Part shown: positions 37,701 to 48,866 of the stretch, in pieces
Position numbering within the stretch: position 1 is the stretch's first letter
Layout: the number at the start of each line of letters is the position of its first letter
Assembly: GCA_963843645.1 (NCBI GenBank)
Contig: CAWJLE010000008.1
Coordinates: 1-64,000 of the forward strand
DNA length: 64,000 bases
Direction: 5' to 3'
From: CAWJLE01 sp963843645
GTDB lineage: Bacteria > Chloroflexota > Anaerolineae > DAOTYC01
The notes under the pieces: generated by a model
The model's input: only the letters and a program-made list of their open reading frames with translations
Databases searched by the model: none
Told to the model about the DNA's origin: nothing
Program-made: the position numbers and the translations under genes

Positions 37701-40700
37701 AGTAGAAGCTGCCGTCGTCGGCCTTCTGCTGAACGCTGAACCAGGCGTGCTCGTTGAACACCAGCGTGACCGGCACGTCGGGATACGGTTTGCTCTCCCA
37801 GTCGACGGTGATAACGTTGACGTTCGCCGGCTTGTTCACCGTGCTGACGTAGCTCTCCGGCGCGACACCGATGTAGAACAGCCCCTTGTGGACGATGGCC
37901 GTCGCCTGGGCGCTGACCTCCTGATCGTTGGTGTCGGTGACCGTGGCTTCGATGGTATAACGCTGGCTGTTGATCTTGTCGGCGATGTCCGCCGGCACGT
38001 CGAACGTCAGCCGGCCCTTGGCGTCGGTCTGGCCGTCGCCCTCCAGGATCTGGCCGCCGTAGGAGCCGTAGTAGCGGCCCTGGGTCCAGTCGTAGTCCGT
38101 GAAGTCGTACCAGCCGTCGCCGGTGTACTGGAAGTCGGCGTCTTCGGTCAGCACCGACCAGTGGACCTTGGCGCCGACCGACGGTCCGCCGAAGTAGTAC
38201 TGCGTCGACACATTCACGGCGATCTTCTCGCCCTGCAGGTATTCCGGCTTGTCCGTGCCGATGGTCACTTCGAACTGCGGTTTGCGGTATTCCGCAACCT
38301 GGAAGCTCGCATACACATTCTGGTCCGAGCCCGGCAGCAGCGCCTGCACGCTGTAGGTGCCCAACGGCGCCGCCTCGCTCAGCTCCAGCTGCCCGTTGAA
38401 GGTGCCCATGTCGTTCAGCTTGACGATGTCCTGCGCCACTTGATCGCCCTGGCCGTTCTGCACGGTCACGGTCACCGGCCAGCCGACCGGCGGCAGCGAG
38501 TAGCTCGACCAGTCGTCCAGGCGAACGATGCCCTTGTAGTACACCTTCTGGCCGGGCCGATAGATCGGGCGGTCGGTGTAGAGGTAGCCGTTGTATTTTT
38601 GGCCCGACAGCTCGCCGTTGATGTTGAAGTCCCAGGCATTGATGCCGTCGTTCCACTTGTTCACGACGGCGCCGAAGTTCTCGCCCTTCAGCGATTCGTC
38701 GCCGGTGAGCACGTACATCCCATCCCACGTGTTGACTCGCGGGTACGTCGCCGAGAACACGCCGTCTTTGTCCGTCCGGCCCGTGGCGAGGACCTCGCCA
38801 TCCGCACCGTACAGGCGAACCGGCAGGTTCGCCGCCACCCGGCCCGACTTCAGGTCGGTGACCCAGACGAACGCCTGCGTCTCGGATTGCTTGAAGATGA
38901 TGTTGTACGGCGAGACGACGAGGATCGCGCGGCTGGGGTCGACGCCCTTGGCCTGGACCTCCAGGTAATACAGACCGGGCGCGAGGTGGGTGCTCTCGTC
39001 ATCCAGCCGCGTGCCGATGATGCGGTACTCGTTCAGCGGCGCATTGACCTTCTTCACCCAGGTCCGCAGCAAATTCTGGCGCTGGGGCTCGAACTTGTCC
39101 CACGCCTCCCACTGCCGGTCCCCGGTGAGGTCGAAGAAATCGCCCAGGTCCAGCGAGTACAGCCGATAGTTGAGCTGGTTCACGTTGCGGAAGCTCACAA
39201 AGGCCATCGTCGTCGTGTAGATGCTGTACGTCCCCACGCGACCCTGGCCGATCAGGTAAGCGCTGGGAGTCGCGGGGCGCGTGGTGAAGCGAATCCGCGT
39301 GTTCTTGCCCAGCGTCTGGCCGTATTTGCCCGCCATGTTCTTGTTGACGGTCACCGTGTAAGTGCGTGGACGGTTTAAGATCCCACGACAACTGCACGTG
39401 GGTGTCCTGGTTCGACCAGTACGTGTAGACGTACGTCGGCTGAGGCAGAATGGTCAGGTTCGGTCCCAAAGACGTCGGTGCTCATCGGGCTGGTGAAATC
39501 GATGGAGAAGGACCCCAGGTCTGCTTGGCGGTCGCCGTTCTTTGGATCCGTCTTGCTGACGGCGGGCAGGCTGATCGTGGTGAAGGTCCAGACGTAATCG
39601 ACGGGCAGGCCTTCGGCGCCGCTGGCCGCCTTCGCGCCCATGGCGACCTTCGCCGTGTACGTCGTGGCCAGCTCCAGCCGCTGGGCGGGCACGAAGGTCA
39701 TCTGGTCCCCGTTTATCGCGGTCGGTTGCGGCTCGCCCTGCGCGTTCTCACCCGCCGGCGTCGTGACGGTCATCTGCCCGGTCAGCCAGCTGAACGAGCC
39801 GGTGATCATCTCGCCGGTGCGCTGATTCTCCAGGCTGAAGCTGTCCTCGACCGACTTGTGGTTCATCGGCTGGTTGAAGGTCACCACGATCGGCGACGAG
39901 GGCCCGACGTACGGCGCGTTGTCCACCGGGGCGGTCACGTCGACCGCCGGCAGCTTCGTGGTGAATTCCCAGACGTAGTCGTCCTTCAGAATGCTGCCCA
40001 TCGTGTCCTTCAGGCCGGCGGCGATCCGCGCCTTGTACAGCGTGGCCGGCGTGAATCCCCCGGTGGCCTTGAAGCTATAGATGGAGGTGTTGAGCCATTC
40101 CCCCGTGCCCCTCACCGCCGGCTGGAAGGTCAGCACCTGCGGCAGCGACCCCTGCTGGCCCAGCGAGGTCAGCGGGACCACGGGCCGGTTGAAGATCACC
40201 GTCACCGTCGTGTCGAAGTCCACCTCGGTGCTGTCCGGCGCCGGCAGCACCTCCGCCACTTCCAGGTAGCCGACCGTCTGGAAGCGGTAGTCCAGCGGAG
40301 TGAGCAGCGGCTGCCCGGACGCGCTCTTGGCGGCGTCGGTCAGCGTCACGTGATACGTCGTCGCCCGGACGAAGCCCTGCGGCCCCGGCGTAAAGCTGAG
40401 CGTGTTGCCGCTCCACTCCACTTTGCCGGCCACGGTCGGGCTGATCGTCAGGGCCGCCTGGACCGAAGCCTGGTTCATGGCCTGGTCGAAGGTGATGGTC
40501 AGCGGCGCGTCCGGCGGCTGCTCTTCGCCCGCGACCGGCTTCTGGTCGATCACGATCGGTCCCTGCGGGGAGGCAGGCGTGGGCGTGGCCTCGGCTGCCG
40601 CCGTGAGGCTCTCGGCTGACGCCGGCTGCGCGCCCAGGTAGGCCAGGGGCACGTTGGTCAGGCCGGTGGTGACGATGACGATCGCAATGAGGATGACGTT

Positions 40701-40730
40701 GAGGATTGAAGCGCAGCGCCTCTTCTTCAT
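34723..40730 (-). CDS. Bacterial alpha-2-macroglobulin with thioester motif, two frameshifts
   Basis: About 2000 residues. Signal peptide (KKRRCASILNVILIAIVIV), three N-terminal SbsA/Big_5-type Ig modules (DAPLTITFDQAMNQASVQAA; DFDTTVTVIFNRPVV; SPIVVTFNQPMNHKSVEDSF), MG domains with NGYLYTDRPIYRPGQKVYYKG, the bait/MG central part, the A2M segment (FWDPVVRTDATGHAQVKVVL) and a complement-like alpha/alpha toroid starting at YPYYCIEQTISRF, where CIEQ is the thioester motif. The C-terminal receptor-like domain ends the protein. It would trap proteases at the cell envelope. Frame changes near 39470 and 39375. Follows PBP1C by 45 bp, the classic pairing. AGGAGG before the ATG. Confidence 0.93.
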
Positions 40731-40775
40731 GAATGGACCTCCTTTGGGCTCGGAGAGGGCATCTCCGGCGAGCCT

Positions 40776-43345
40776 TCACTGCACGTTGACCTGTACGACC
40801 TGGCTTTCGATCTGTCGCCCGGCGGCGTCGACGCCGCGGGCCTGAAAACGGTGCTCGCCGGATCGCAAGCACCACAAATCCTGGTAGGGTGGTGGCCCGG
40901 CCCGGTCGCTCAGGACCACGCCGTCCACCAGCAGCGCCACGTTGCGCGGCTCCACGCCGTCGCCGGGGCGCGCGGCGACCTCGATGCACTGGTCCTTCAA
41001 GGGAATCTGCGGCGACACCCGAAACACACTGCCCTGGTCGGGATGGGTCAGCACCAACGACCGGCCGGGTGCCGCGGACCTAATCCCCTGGCCCCCTTCC
41101 CTGAGAAGGAAGGGGGGACCGATTCCCCCTTCCTTCTCAGGGAAGGGGGCCACGGGCGGATAGCGTCCCGGATGCAGCTCGCACAGCTCCGTCGGCGGCT
41201 GAGGCAGGTGCATGTCCCTGGCCCATTCCTGCGCTTCCGCGGGCAAGATGGTGAACACGCGCTCGATCACCCGATCGGGCGGGCAGTTGGCGGTGGCCAG
41301 CTCGCCCGTGTCCCGGTCGATGCGAACCCGCCGGTGCAGGTTGTCGTGCGCTGTCGGCGCGGTTCCGGCCAAGAACAGCTCGGTGCGCCGCGCGCGGGCA
41401 ATCGGCCGTGGGCAGCAGGCCGGAATCGGTGCACACCTCCGCCTCGACCAGGCCGGGCGGCCGGACGAAATCCTGCGCCGGGCGGCCTCGCAGAGCTTCT
41501 CCATGAAATCGTGCCAGATCGGCGCCGCGCCGGTGACGCCGGAGATGTGGCCCATCGGGCGTGTTGTCGGCGTTGCCCACCCACACCCCCACCACCAGCT
41601 CGGGCGTGTAGCCGACCGTCCAGTTGTCGCGCCAGTCGGTGGTGGTGCCGGTCTTCACCGCCGCGGGCCGCGACAGGTTCAGCACGCTGTCGGGGCCGAA
41701 AGCCGGGCACGCGCGCCGCGTCGTCGCTCAGGATGTCGGTGATCAGGTACGCGATCCGCGGGTCGAGCACCTGCTCGCCGGGGCCGCCGGCAGCGACCAG
41801 AGCGTCTTGCCGTTCGCGTCGTCCACCCGCGTGATGGCCACGGGCTCCACCTTGCGGCCGCCGTTGGCAAACGCCGCATACGCCGCGGTCAGCTCCAGCA
41901 GCCGGACCTCGCCGCCGCCCAGGGTCAGCGCCAGGCCGAACCGGTCGCTGTCGTCGAAGGTCGTGATCCCCATGCGCCGCGCCAGGTCCGTCAGGCGCTC
42001 AGCGCCGACGTGGTCGAGCACCTTGACCGCCACCACGTTGAACGACGACGCCAGCGCGTCCCGCAGCAGCACCGGCCCGCGGAACTGGCGGTCGTAGTTG
42101 GCCGGCACGTAGGGCTCCCCCTCTTTGGTCTGGAACGACGTGCGTACGTCCAGCACCATCGTCGCGGGCGTGTAGTCCTGCTCGAAGGCCACCGCGTACG
42201 TCAGCGGCTTGATCGACGATCCCGGCTGGCGCAGCGCCAGCGTCGCGTTGACCGCCCCGTCGATTCGCGGATCGAAGTAGTCCGGACTGCCCACCATCGC
42301 CAGAATCTCCCCGGTCTGCGGGTCGAGCGCCACCACCGCGGCGTTGCGCACGTCGCGCAGCGGTTGATCCTGCCGCCGCTCCCCCAGGGCCGCCAGCCGC
42401 CGCCGCACGATGTCCTGGGCGGTGTTCTGCATGTCCAGGTCCAGCGTGGTGTACACCCGCAGGCCGCCCCGATACAGGCCCTCCAGCCCGAACCGATCCT
42501 CCAGCAGCCGGCGGACGTGCATCACGAAGTGCGGCGCCTGGATCGGGAACGGCGTCGCCGCGAAATGGAGCTGCTCGTGCCCGGCCAGGTCGGCTTCCGT
42601 TGCATCGACGAAGCCCGCCTTGACCATCAGGCCGAGCACCGTGCCCTGGCGCTTCTGCGCCGCCGCCGGGTCGACGAGGGGATCGTACGCCGCGGGCGAC
42701 TGCGTCAGCCCCGCCAGCAGGGCGCACTCCGCCAGGTCCAGCTCCCGCGCCGACTTGCCGAAATAGGCCTGGGCCGCCGCTTCTACGCCGTACGCCAGGT
42801 TGCCGTAGTACATCTCGTTCAGGTACAGGCTCAGGATCTCGTCCTTGCTGTAGATGCGCGCCAGCCGAAAAGCCAGGATCGACTCGCGCAGCTTGCGCAC
42901 CAGCGTCCGCTGCTCGCGCTCCGCGGGGAGCATCAACAGATTGCGCGCCAGCTGCTGCGTGATGGTGCTCCCACCAGATATGACGTCGCCGCCACGCAAA
43001 TTGATCCATAGGGCGCGTACGATGGCCTTCAGATCGACGCCGGGGTTGTGGTAAAACGTGGCGTCTTCGGTGGCGATGGTCGCCTGGCGCAAGGCCAGTG
43101 GAATGTCCGACAGGGGCACCGGCGAGTGCTTGCCGCCGTGCGGGTCCATGATCTCGTACAGCAGCCGGCCCTTGCGGTCGAAGATCTGGGTGGTGGGCGC
43201 GGCCGTCCGCTGATACAGCGACCTGCGGCGACGGCAGATCGGTGCAGAGCCAGGTCCACGTCGCCCAGCCGCCGAGCGCGAGGAGCAGCAGCATGCCGCC
43301 GACAATATGGAACCACCGGATGTTCGACCAGATGGTGCCTTTCAT
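40776..43345 (-). CDS. pbpC: Penicillin-binding protein 1C (glycosyltransferase-transpeptidase), frameshifted
   Basis: Order of parts: membrane helix (IVGGMLLLLALGGWATW), GT51 glycosyltransferase (ATEDATFYHNPGVD, then GGSTITQQLARNLLM and YLNEMYYGNLAYGVEAAA), transpeptidase with SXXK in RQPGSSIKPLTYAV, SXN in ASSFNVVAVK and KTGTT in AAVKTGTTTDWRDNW, and a C-terminal BiPBP_C-like module (PQIPLKDQCIEVAARPGD, then GVDAAGRQIESQVVQV). About 855 residues. Frame changes near 43240, 41770, 41690 and 41555. A 64-bp perfect palindrome lies inside the linker before the last domain. Start MKGTIW at 43345. Repairs or polymerises peptidoglycan; paired with the macroglobulin. Confidence 0.9.
41089..41152. 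repeat. Palindromic repeat inside the pbpC coding sequence
   Basis: Perfect 28-bp arms (41089-41116, 41125-41152), 8-nt loop, core CCTTCCCTGAGAAGGAAGG. It encodes APFPEKEGG and PPFLLREGG-like peptide in the linker before the C-terminal domain. A related intergenic palindrome is at 63698-63802. Confidence 0.9.
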
Positions 43346-43553
43346 ACTTGCGAGCGCCCCCATGAGCGCCGTCATCCCGCAGCGCGGAAACCGATGATCA
43401 ATGAGACTGCATCAGGACGAATATCGAGCCGGAACGAACGTGGTGAGGCGCCGGGCAGCCGCGCGAGCGCCCAGTCTCAGTATAGCGGAACCGCGGCGCG
43501 GCCACATCGGCCAATAGACCAGACGCCGGTCAGGAAGAATGACTGAGTTACGG

Positions 43554-43620
43554 TGGCGTACACTACGCCAAATGGCGCATGTATGCGATACATTATACTC
43601 GATTGGCGCACCGCGCCAAA
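43554..43620 (-). promoter_or_regulatory. Promoter of pbpC with two operator-like palindromes
   Basis: Minus-strand -10 TATAAT (43597-43592) with a weak -35 (TTTGGC) 17 bp upstream. Two 17-bp perfect palindromes of the same design flank it: TGGCGTA-cac-TACGCCA (43554-43570) and TTGGCGC-acc-GCGCCAA (43603-43619). The second overlaps the -35 region, the first lies about 20 bp past the start of transcription. Confidence 0.55.
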
Positions 43621-43646
43621 ACCGCCAGCGGTGCGCCCCGGCCGGT

Positions 43647-43727
43647 GGGGAGAATGCGTAGGGGCGACCCGATGTGGTCGCCCTGGGCCCAGGGCGACCA
43701 CTCGGGTCGCCCCTACGCATTCTCCCC
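43647..43727. repeat. Palindromic repeat of the GTAGGGGCGACC type
   Basis: Arms of about 40 bp are complementary except for one unpaired base (GATG versus GAG). Core GTAGGGGCGACCCG. Widespread repeat style; no coding potential. Confidence 0.85.
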
Positions 43728-43743
43728 CCGGCCCCCAATAACG

Positions 43744-43780
43744 CGGGAAGCCCTGGTCGACGCTGACCGAGGGCTTCCCT
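43744..43780 (-). terminator. Strong hairpin downstream of acpS
   Basis: GGGAAGCCCT/AGGGCTTCCC stem extended by GGTC/GACC. It lies 29 bp after the acpS stop on the minus strand; the T run is poor on that side. Confidence 0.5.
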
Positions 43781-43808
43781 TATATATGAGGGAATTGATT
43801 CCTGAAAT

Positions 43809-44169
43809 CTACATTGCGACGACGAACGCCATCGCCTGCTCCGCCGTGTGCGTGAGGCTGAGCGCCCAATCCCGCAGGCCCAGCTCGGCCGCCACCGCCT
43901 CGGCCTGGCCGTGAAGCACCACGTACGGCGCGCCGTGCACGGTCGTTGCGCACCTCAATGTCCCGCCAGCTGATCAGGCCGATACCCAATCCCAGGGCCT
44001 TCGAGACGGCCTCCTTGGCCGCCCACCGAGCGGCCAGCGACTGCACGCGGCCCCGGCAGTACTCGACCTCCGCGGGCGTGTACACTCGCCGGAGGAACCG
44101 GTCGCCGTGACGCTCCAGCGTGCGGCCGATGCGCCGCGTCTCGACCAGGTCCACGCCCACCCTGTGCAT
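43809..44169 (-). CDS. acpS: Holo-[acyl-carrier-protein] synthase AcpS, one frameshift
   Basis: Transfers phosphopantetheine to acyl carrier protein. GVDLVETRRIGRTLERHGDR carries the metal-binding Asp, and AARWAAKEAVSKALG the catalytic Glu/Lys. After a frame change near 43945 the correct frame continues as YVVLHGQAEAVAAELG, then SLTHTAEQAMAFVVAM and stop at 43809. About 120 residues, the usual size. It starts 10 bp after the UDP-glucose dehydrogenase stop, so both are probably co-transcribed. Confidence 0.9.
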
Positions 44170-44179
44170 CGCTCTGCGC

Positions 44180-45479
<1,300 letters not shown>

Positions 45480-45593
45480 GGCCACCTGCCTTCTCTGAAG
45501 CGCGTCGACGAACGACGTTCCGGCCTGCTTGGGCCGAAAAGGAATGAAATCGAGGATGAGGGGTTTATACCATGAAGGCCGGTCACCTCAAAA

Positions 45594-46607
45594 TCAGTCG
45601 GCCGGCGTTTCGAGGGCCGCGTCGCGGGCCAGCGTCGCCATGCCGAATTCTCTCCAGGAGATGCTTTCCTTCCACATCAGCAGAAAGCCCAGCAGCGTGA
45701 TCGGCAGCCACAGCGCCGCGTGCAGCACCAGGGTGTAGCTGGTGGCGATGCCCCGCGGCACGGCGAAGCCCTCCAGGACCTTGATGCCCGGCGCGTCGAA
45801 CGTGCCGACGTAGCCCGGACTCGAGGGAATCGTGGTCGCCAGGTTCACGACGCCGTTCATCAGCATCAGGACGTAGAACGGCACCTGGAACTGGAACGCG
45901 TGCATCACGAACCAGTACTTCACGGTTTCGGCCAGCCAGATGATCAGCGACGTGAAGAAGATCATCATCACGTCCCGGGCGTTGCGCAGCGAGTGCAGGC
46001 CCAGCATGAAACGATCCAGGAAGCCGCAGGCGGTCGGCCGCAGGCGCTCCGGCACGAACCGGTCGATGAGCCAGTTGTACACGGTCCGCGCTCGCCGCGG
46101 GCTGGCGGCAATCACCAGGAAGACGACCAGCGCGCCGAAGAAAGCGAGGCTGCCCAGGATCACGATCTGCCGCAGCCAGTCCGGCATCGGCGCAAACGGC
46201 AGCGAGAAGAACACGAACAACAGCATCACCACGCCGTCGAAGATGCGCTCGACCAGGACCGTGGCCAGCGACGCGCTCATGCTCACGCCCTCTCGCTTGC
46301 GCAGCACGTACGAGCGGATCAGCTCACCGGCCCGGGCCGGATACACGTTGTTGCCCATGTAGCCGATGACGACCACGGGGAACAGCCGCGTCAGCGGCAC
46401 CGGCTTGAGCGGGCGCAGCATGTAGTGCCAGCGCCAGGTCCGCGCCCAGACCGCGAAGAAGTAGACGGCGACCCCCGGCAAGATCCACCAGTAATTGGCC
46501 GTCTTCATAGCTTCCCAGGCGCGTTGCAGGTCCAGGCCTCTGAGTGCAATGGCCACAAACGCCGCACTGATCAATACGCCGATCCAAAACTGCCACCTCT
46601 TCAACAT
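45594..46607 (-). CDS. Flippase-like integral membrane protein (UPF0104/LPG_synthase_TM family)
   Basis: 337 residues, eight or so membrane helices. Family blocks are VIGYMGNNVYPARAGELIRSYVL, VERIFDGVVMLLFVFF and TIPSSPGYVGTFDAPG. Members include the membrane part of lysyl-phosphatidylglycerol synthase and AglD/YbhN-like proteins that move lipid-linked molecules. It stands about 115 bp upstream of the UDP-glucose dehydrogenase on the same strand, which suggests a role with glycolipids or surface polysaccharide (inference). Intact. Confidence 0.85.
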   Translation of the reverse strand: MLKRWQFWIGVLISAAFVAIALRGLDLQRAWEAMKTANYWWILPGVAVYFFAVWARTWRWHYMLRPLKPVPLTRLFPVVVIGYMGNNVYPARAGELIRSYVLRKREGVSMSASLATVLVERIFDGVVMLLFVFFSLPFAPMPDWLRQIVILGSLAFFGALVVFLVIAASPRRARTVYNWLIDRFVPERLRPTACGFLDRFMLGLHSLRNARDVMMIFFTSLIIWLAETVKYWFVMHAFQFQVPFYVLMLMNGVVNLATTIPSSPGYVGTFDAPGIKVLEGFAVPRGIATSYTLVLHAALWLPITLLGFLLMWKESISWREFGMATLARDAALETPAD

Positions 46608-46637
46608 CCGATTCGTTACCTCACCTGAATAGTGCGC

Positions 46638-46680
46638 ACAAAAAAACGGGTACCGGCCGGTCCGCGCCAGCCGGTACCCG
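46638..46680 (-). terminator. Rho-independent terminator of the SWIM gene
   Basis: CGGGTACCGG/CCGGTACCCG stem (46647-46656 with 46671-46680), then seven T on the minus strand. Confidence 0.9.
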
Positions 46681-46695
46681 GCATCCGCAGAATTC

Positions 46696-46956
46696 TCAGT
46701 GCGTGTTCACCGCCACGGATTCAGTGTCGACGGCAATCATCCCGCGCAATACGCGTTCCAACGTCATGGTGTGGCTGCACACGCCGCGCTTCTGGAAAAA
46801 CAGGCATTGGCAGTGCCACTTGCCCTCGTGATAAGTGACGCGATAGGTGTCGTGCTCGCCCTTGAAAGTCACCTCAATGTCCGTGAACTGGATGCGTTCC
46901 GGCTCGCTGGCGTAGCGCATGGCCTTCTCAATCTTTCCGATCATGGCCGAATCCAT
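46696..46956 (-). CDS. Small SWIM zinc-finger protein
   Basis: 86 residues. SWIM motif C-x-C-x8-C-x-H is complete in CQCLFFQKRGVCSHT. The preceding strand-rich part (FTDIEVTFKGEHDTYRVTY) presents it. Stand-alone SWIM proteins are thought to bind DNA or proteins; the role here is unknown. It has its own consensus-like promoter with a leader of about 140 nt and its own terminator, so it is a monocistronic gene. Confidence 0.85.
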   Translation of the reverse strand: MDSAMIGKIEKAMRYASEPERIQFTDIEVTFKGEHDTYRVTYHEGKWHCQCLFFQKRGVCSHTMTLERVLRGMIAVDTESVAVNTH

Positions 46957-47106
46957 CGCTTCCTCCTGTCCTGACCCACTATGGGATAACCGAGGTCTAA
47001 TAAAACAGAAAACACCAAGCGACCTCTGCTCAGTGCCTTCTGGGGGATCCTATCTGCTGCTGGCCGGGCAAATCGTGCATGAGTCTACTTCCTCTCTATG
47101 GTTTGC

Positions 47107-47135
47107 AGTATACCCTCTCTGATGTGGTTTGTCAA
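47107..47135 (-). promoter_or_regulatory. Promoter of the SWIM gene
   Basis: Minus strand TTGACA (47135-47130), 17-bp spacer, TATACT (47112-47107). Confidence 0.8.
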
Positions 47136-47209
47136 GAGAAACCACCGTTTGGGGTGTTCCGTCGGCCGCCCTCGGTCCCGGCGAGTGTGTGGTGCGATCC
47201 GGCGTGGTC

Positions 47210-47500
47210 GGCTTTTCCGACTTATGTCACCCTGAGGGAGCGTCGTTTGCGACCGAGGGGCCTCGCGCGCCCGAAGCGAGTGCCGTTGGTCACCGCCGGG
47301 CGTGTGTGTGCAGCAACCCGACGACGCCGACTTATGTCACCCTGAGGGAGCGTCGTGTGCGACCGAGGGGTCTCGCGCGCGAGAAAGGACATCGTCAATC
47401 GCACGAGCGGGGACATCCTTTCTCGCGCGCGAGACCCCTCAGTCGCACACGACGCTCCTTCAGGGTGACACAAGTCCAGGGTGACACAAGTCGGAGAAGC
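47210..47500. repeat. Direct and inverted GTCACCCTGAGGGAGCG repeats
   Basis: Two direct copies (about 47219-47280 and 47330-47392) of a unit with CTTATGTCACCCTGAGGG and GCGACCGAGGGG, followed by an inverted copy (about 47418-47475). Related to the 4.2-kb palindrome (ATTCTGAGG in place of ACCCTGAGG). With the SWIM leader this accounts for the 46957-47616 gap. Confidence 0.85.
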
Positions 47501-47616
47501 CGGCGGCTGATGGGGCGTCGCTCGCACCGCACGCCTGCCGGGAAGGCGCCCTCTTTGCCGACCGCGCCGACTGTGGTACAATCCCGCACATCCCACCGGA
47601 ACCCAGGAGCAGCCAC

Positions 47617-48480
47617 GTGTCCACCGATACCCTCGACCCGAAACGAATCACCCACGACCTGCCGACGCGCTTCGTGGGCCAGAACGTGGCCTACTTCGAC
47701 TCGACTGACTCGACCAACCTCCGGGCGAAAGAGCTGGCCCGCGGCGGCGCACCGGACGGCACGCTGGTCATCGCCGACAGCCAGACGGGCGGGCGCGGCC
47801 GGCTGAGCCGGCAGTGGTGGGCTCCTCCCGGCGGCAGCCTCTTGATGTCCCTGATTCTACGCCCATCCCTGGCGCCCGTGCAGGCAGCACAGACGACTAT
47901 GCTCTGCTCGCTGGCCCTGGCGGACGCCATCGAGGCGCTGACGCCGCTCCGCGCAGCGCTGAAGTGGCCGAACGACCTCCTGATCAACGGACGCAAGGCC
48001 GCCGGCATCCTGACGGAGATCGGCGTGAGCGGCCCACGCCTCGACTTCGTCGTGGTCGGCATGGGCCTGAACGTCAACGTGACGTTCGAGACCGAACCGG
48101 CGCCCGACCAGGTCTCGCCCAACGGGGCGGCGGATACGTCGCGCGCTTCCCTGGCGGCGCTGGCGGACGTGGGAACGAGCCTGCGCCGCGAGCTCGGCCA
48201 CGACGTCCCGCGCCTGGCGCTGCTCCGGCGGTTCCTGGTCAACGCCGACGCCCGCTACGACGCCCTCCGCCGCAGCGAGCCGCCCGTCCGGGAGTGGAGC
48301 CGGCGCCTGGAGACGCTCGGCCGCCAGGTGACGGTCACCGGCGCCGACGAGACGGTCACCGGCGTGGCCGAGGGGATCGATCCCAACGGTGCGCTCCTCC
48401 TGCGCCGCCCCGACGGCACGCTGGTCGTCATCCGCGCGGGCGACGTGACCCTGCGGGCCTCCGCCGGCAATCGCGAATGA
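47617..48480 (+). CDS. birA: Biotin--[acetyl-CoA-carboxylase] ligase
   Basis: 287 residues. Catalytic domain only, no N-terminal DNA-binding helix-turn-helix: the protein begins a few residues before YFDSTDSTNLRAKELA. The biotinyl-AMP loop is GGRGRLSRQWWAPPGGS, then KWPNDLLINGRKAAGIL and VVVGMGLNVNV. C-terminal SH3-like domain ends in RAGDVTLR. It attaches biotin to carboxylase carrier proteins. GTG start with AGGAG 7 bp before. Confidence 0.93.
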   Translation: MSTDTLDPKRITHDLPTRFVGQNVAYFDSTDSTNLRAKELARGGAPDGTLVIADSQTGGRGRLSRQWWAPPGGSLLMSLILRPSLAPVQAAQTTMLCSLALADAIEALTPLRAALKWPNDLLINGRKAAGILTEIGVSGPRLDFVVVGMGLNVNVTFETEPAPDQVSPNGAADTSRASLAALADVGTSLRRELGHDVPRLALLRRFLVNADARYDALRRSEPPVREWSRRLETLGRQVTVTGADETVTGVAEGIDPNGALLLRRPDGTLVVIRAGDVTLRASAGNRE

Positions 48481-48531
48481 CGGCGCGGCGCCCGCAGGCC
48501 ATCGGATGCGACAATTTAACCTGGGTGGTAT

Positions 48532-48560
48532 TTGACAATTGACTTCTTTCGAGTTATGCT
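48532..48560 (+). promoter_or_regulatory. Promoter before the 41-residue membrane peptide gene
   Basis: TTGACA (48532-48537), 17-bp spacer, TATGCT (48555-48560). The leader to 48657 contains a small GGGTC/GACCC hairpin at 48568-48583. Confidence 0.8.
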
Positions 48561-48656
48561 AGTTTTTGGGTCTTTAAGGACCCACTCGTTCATCCGCAAT
48601 GCAAAGTTTGACCGACGCTTCTTTCCCTCCGAATCTTTAAGGTGGAGATAACAGCC

Positions 48657-48782
48657 GTGAGAGGGTTCTATTTCGGTGGGGTCGATATCCGGCGCTGGTT
48701 CGTCATAAGTGTGTTGCTGTTTTTCAACGTGACGATCATGGGCTGCCTCTTGCTTCTCGCCTTGGGCAAGATTATGCCTTAG
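48657..48782 (+). CDS. 41-residue single-pass membrane peptide
   Basis: GTG start with GGTGGAG 10 bp before, in frame to TAG at 48780. The product has a short charged head (VDIRRW) followed by about 28 mostly hydrophobic residues (FVISVLLFFNVTIMGCLLLL and a final ALGKIMP). A well-placed promoter and ribosome-binding site support it. I do not recognise the family. It precedes two Pro-rich membrane-anchored proteins on the same strand, so it may be the first gene of that set. Confidence 0.6.
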   Translation: MRGFYFGGVDIRRWFVISVLLFFNVTIMGCLLLLALGKIMP

Positions 48783-48866
48783 TTCAAGCCGGCTCTCAGC
48801 CAGTGAAGCTGATCGGATAATGATGAAGCCAATCAGGCCAGAGTCTGTTTGGACCAGGGGATATTT

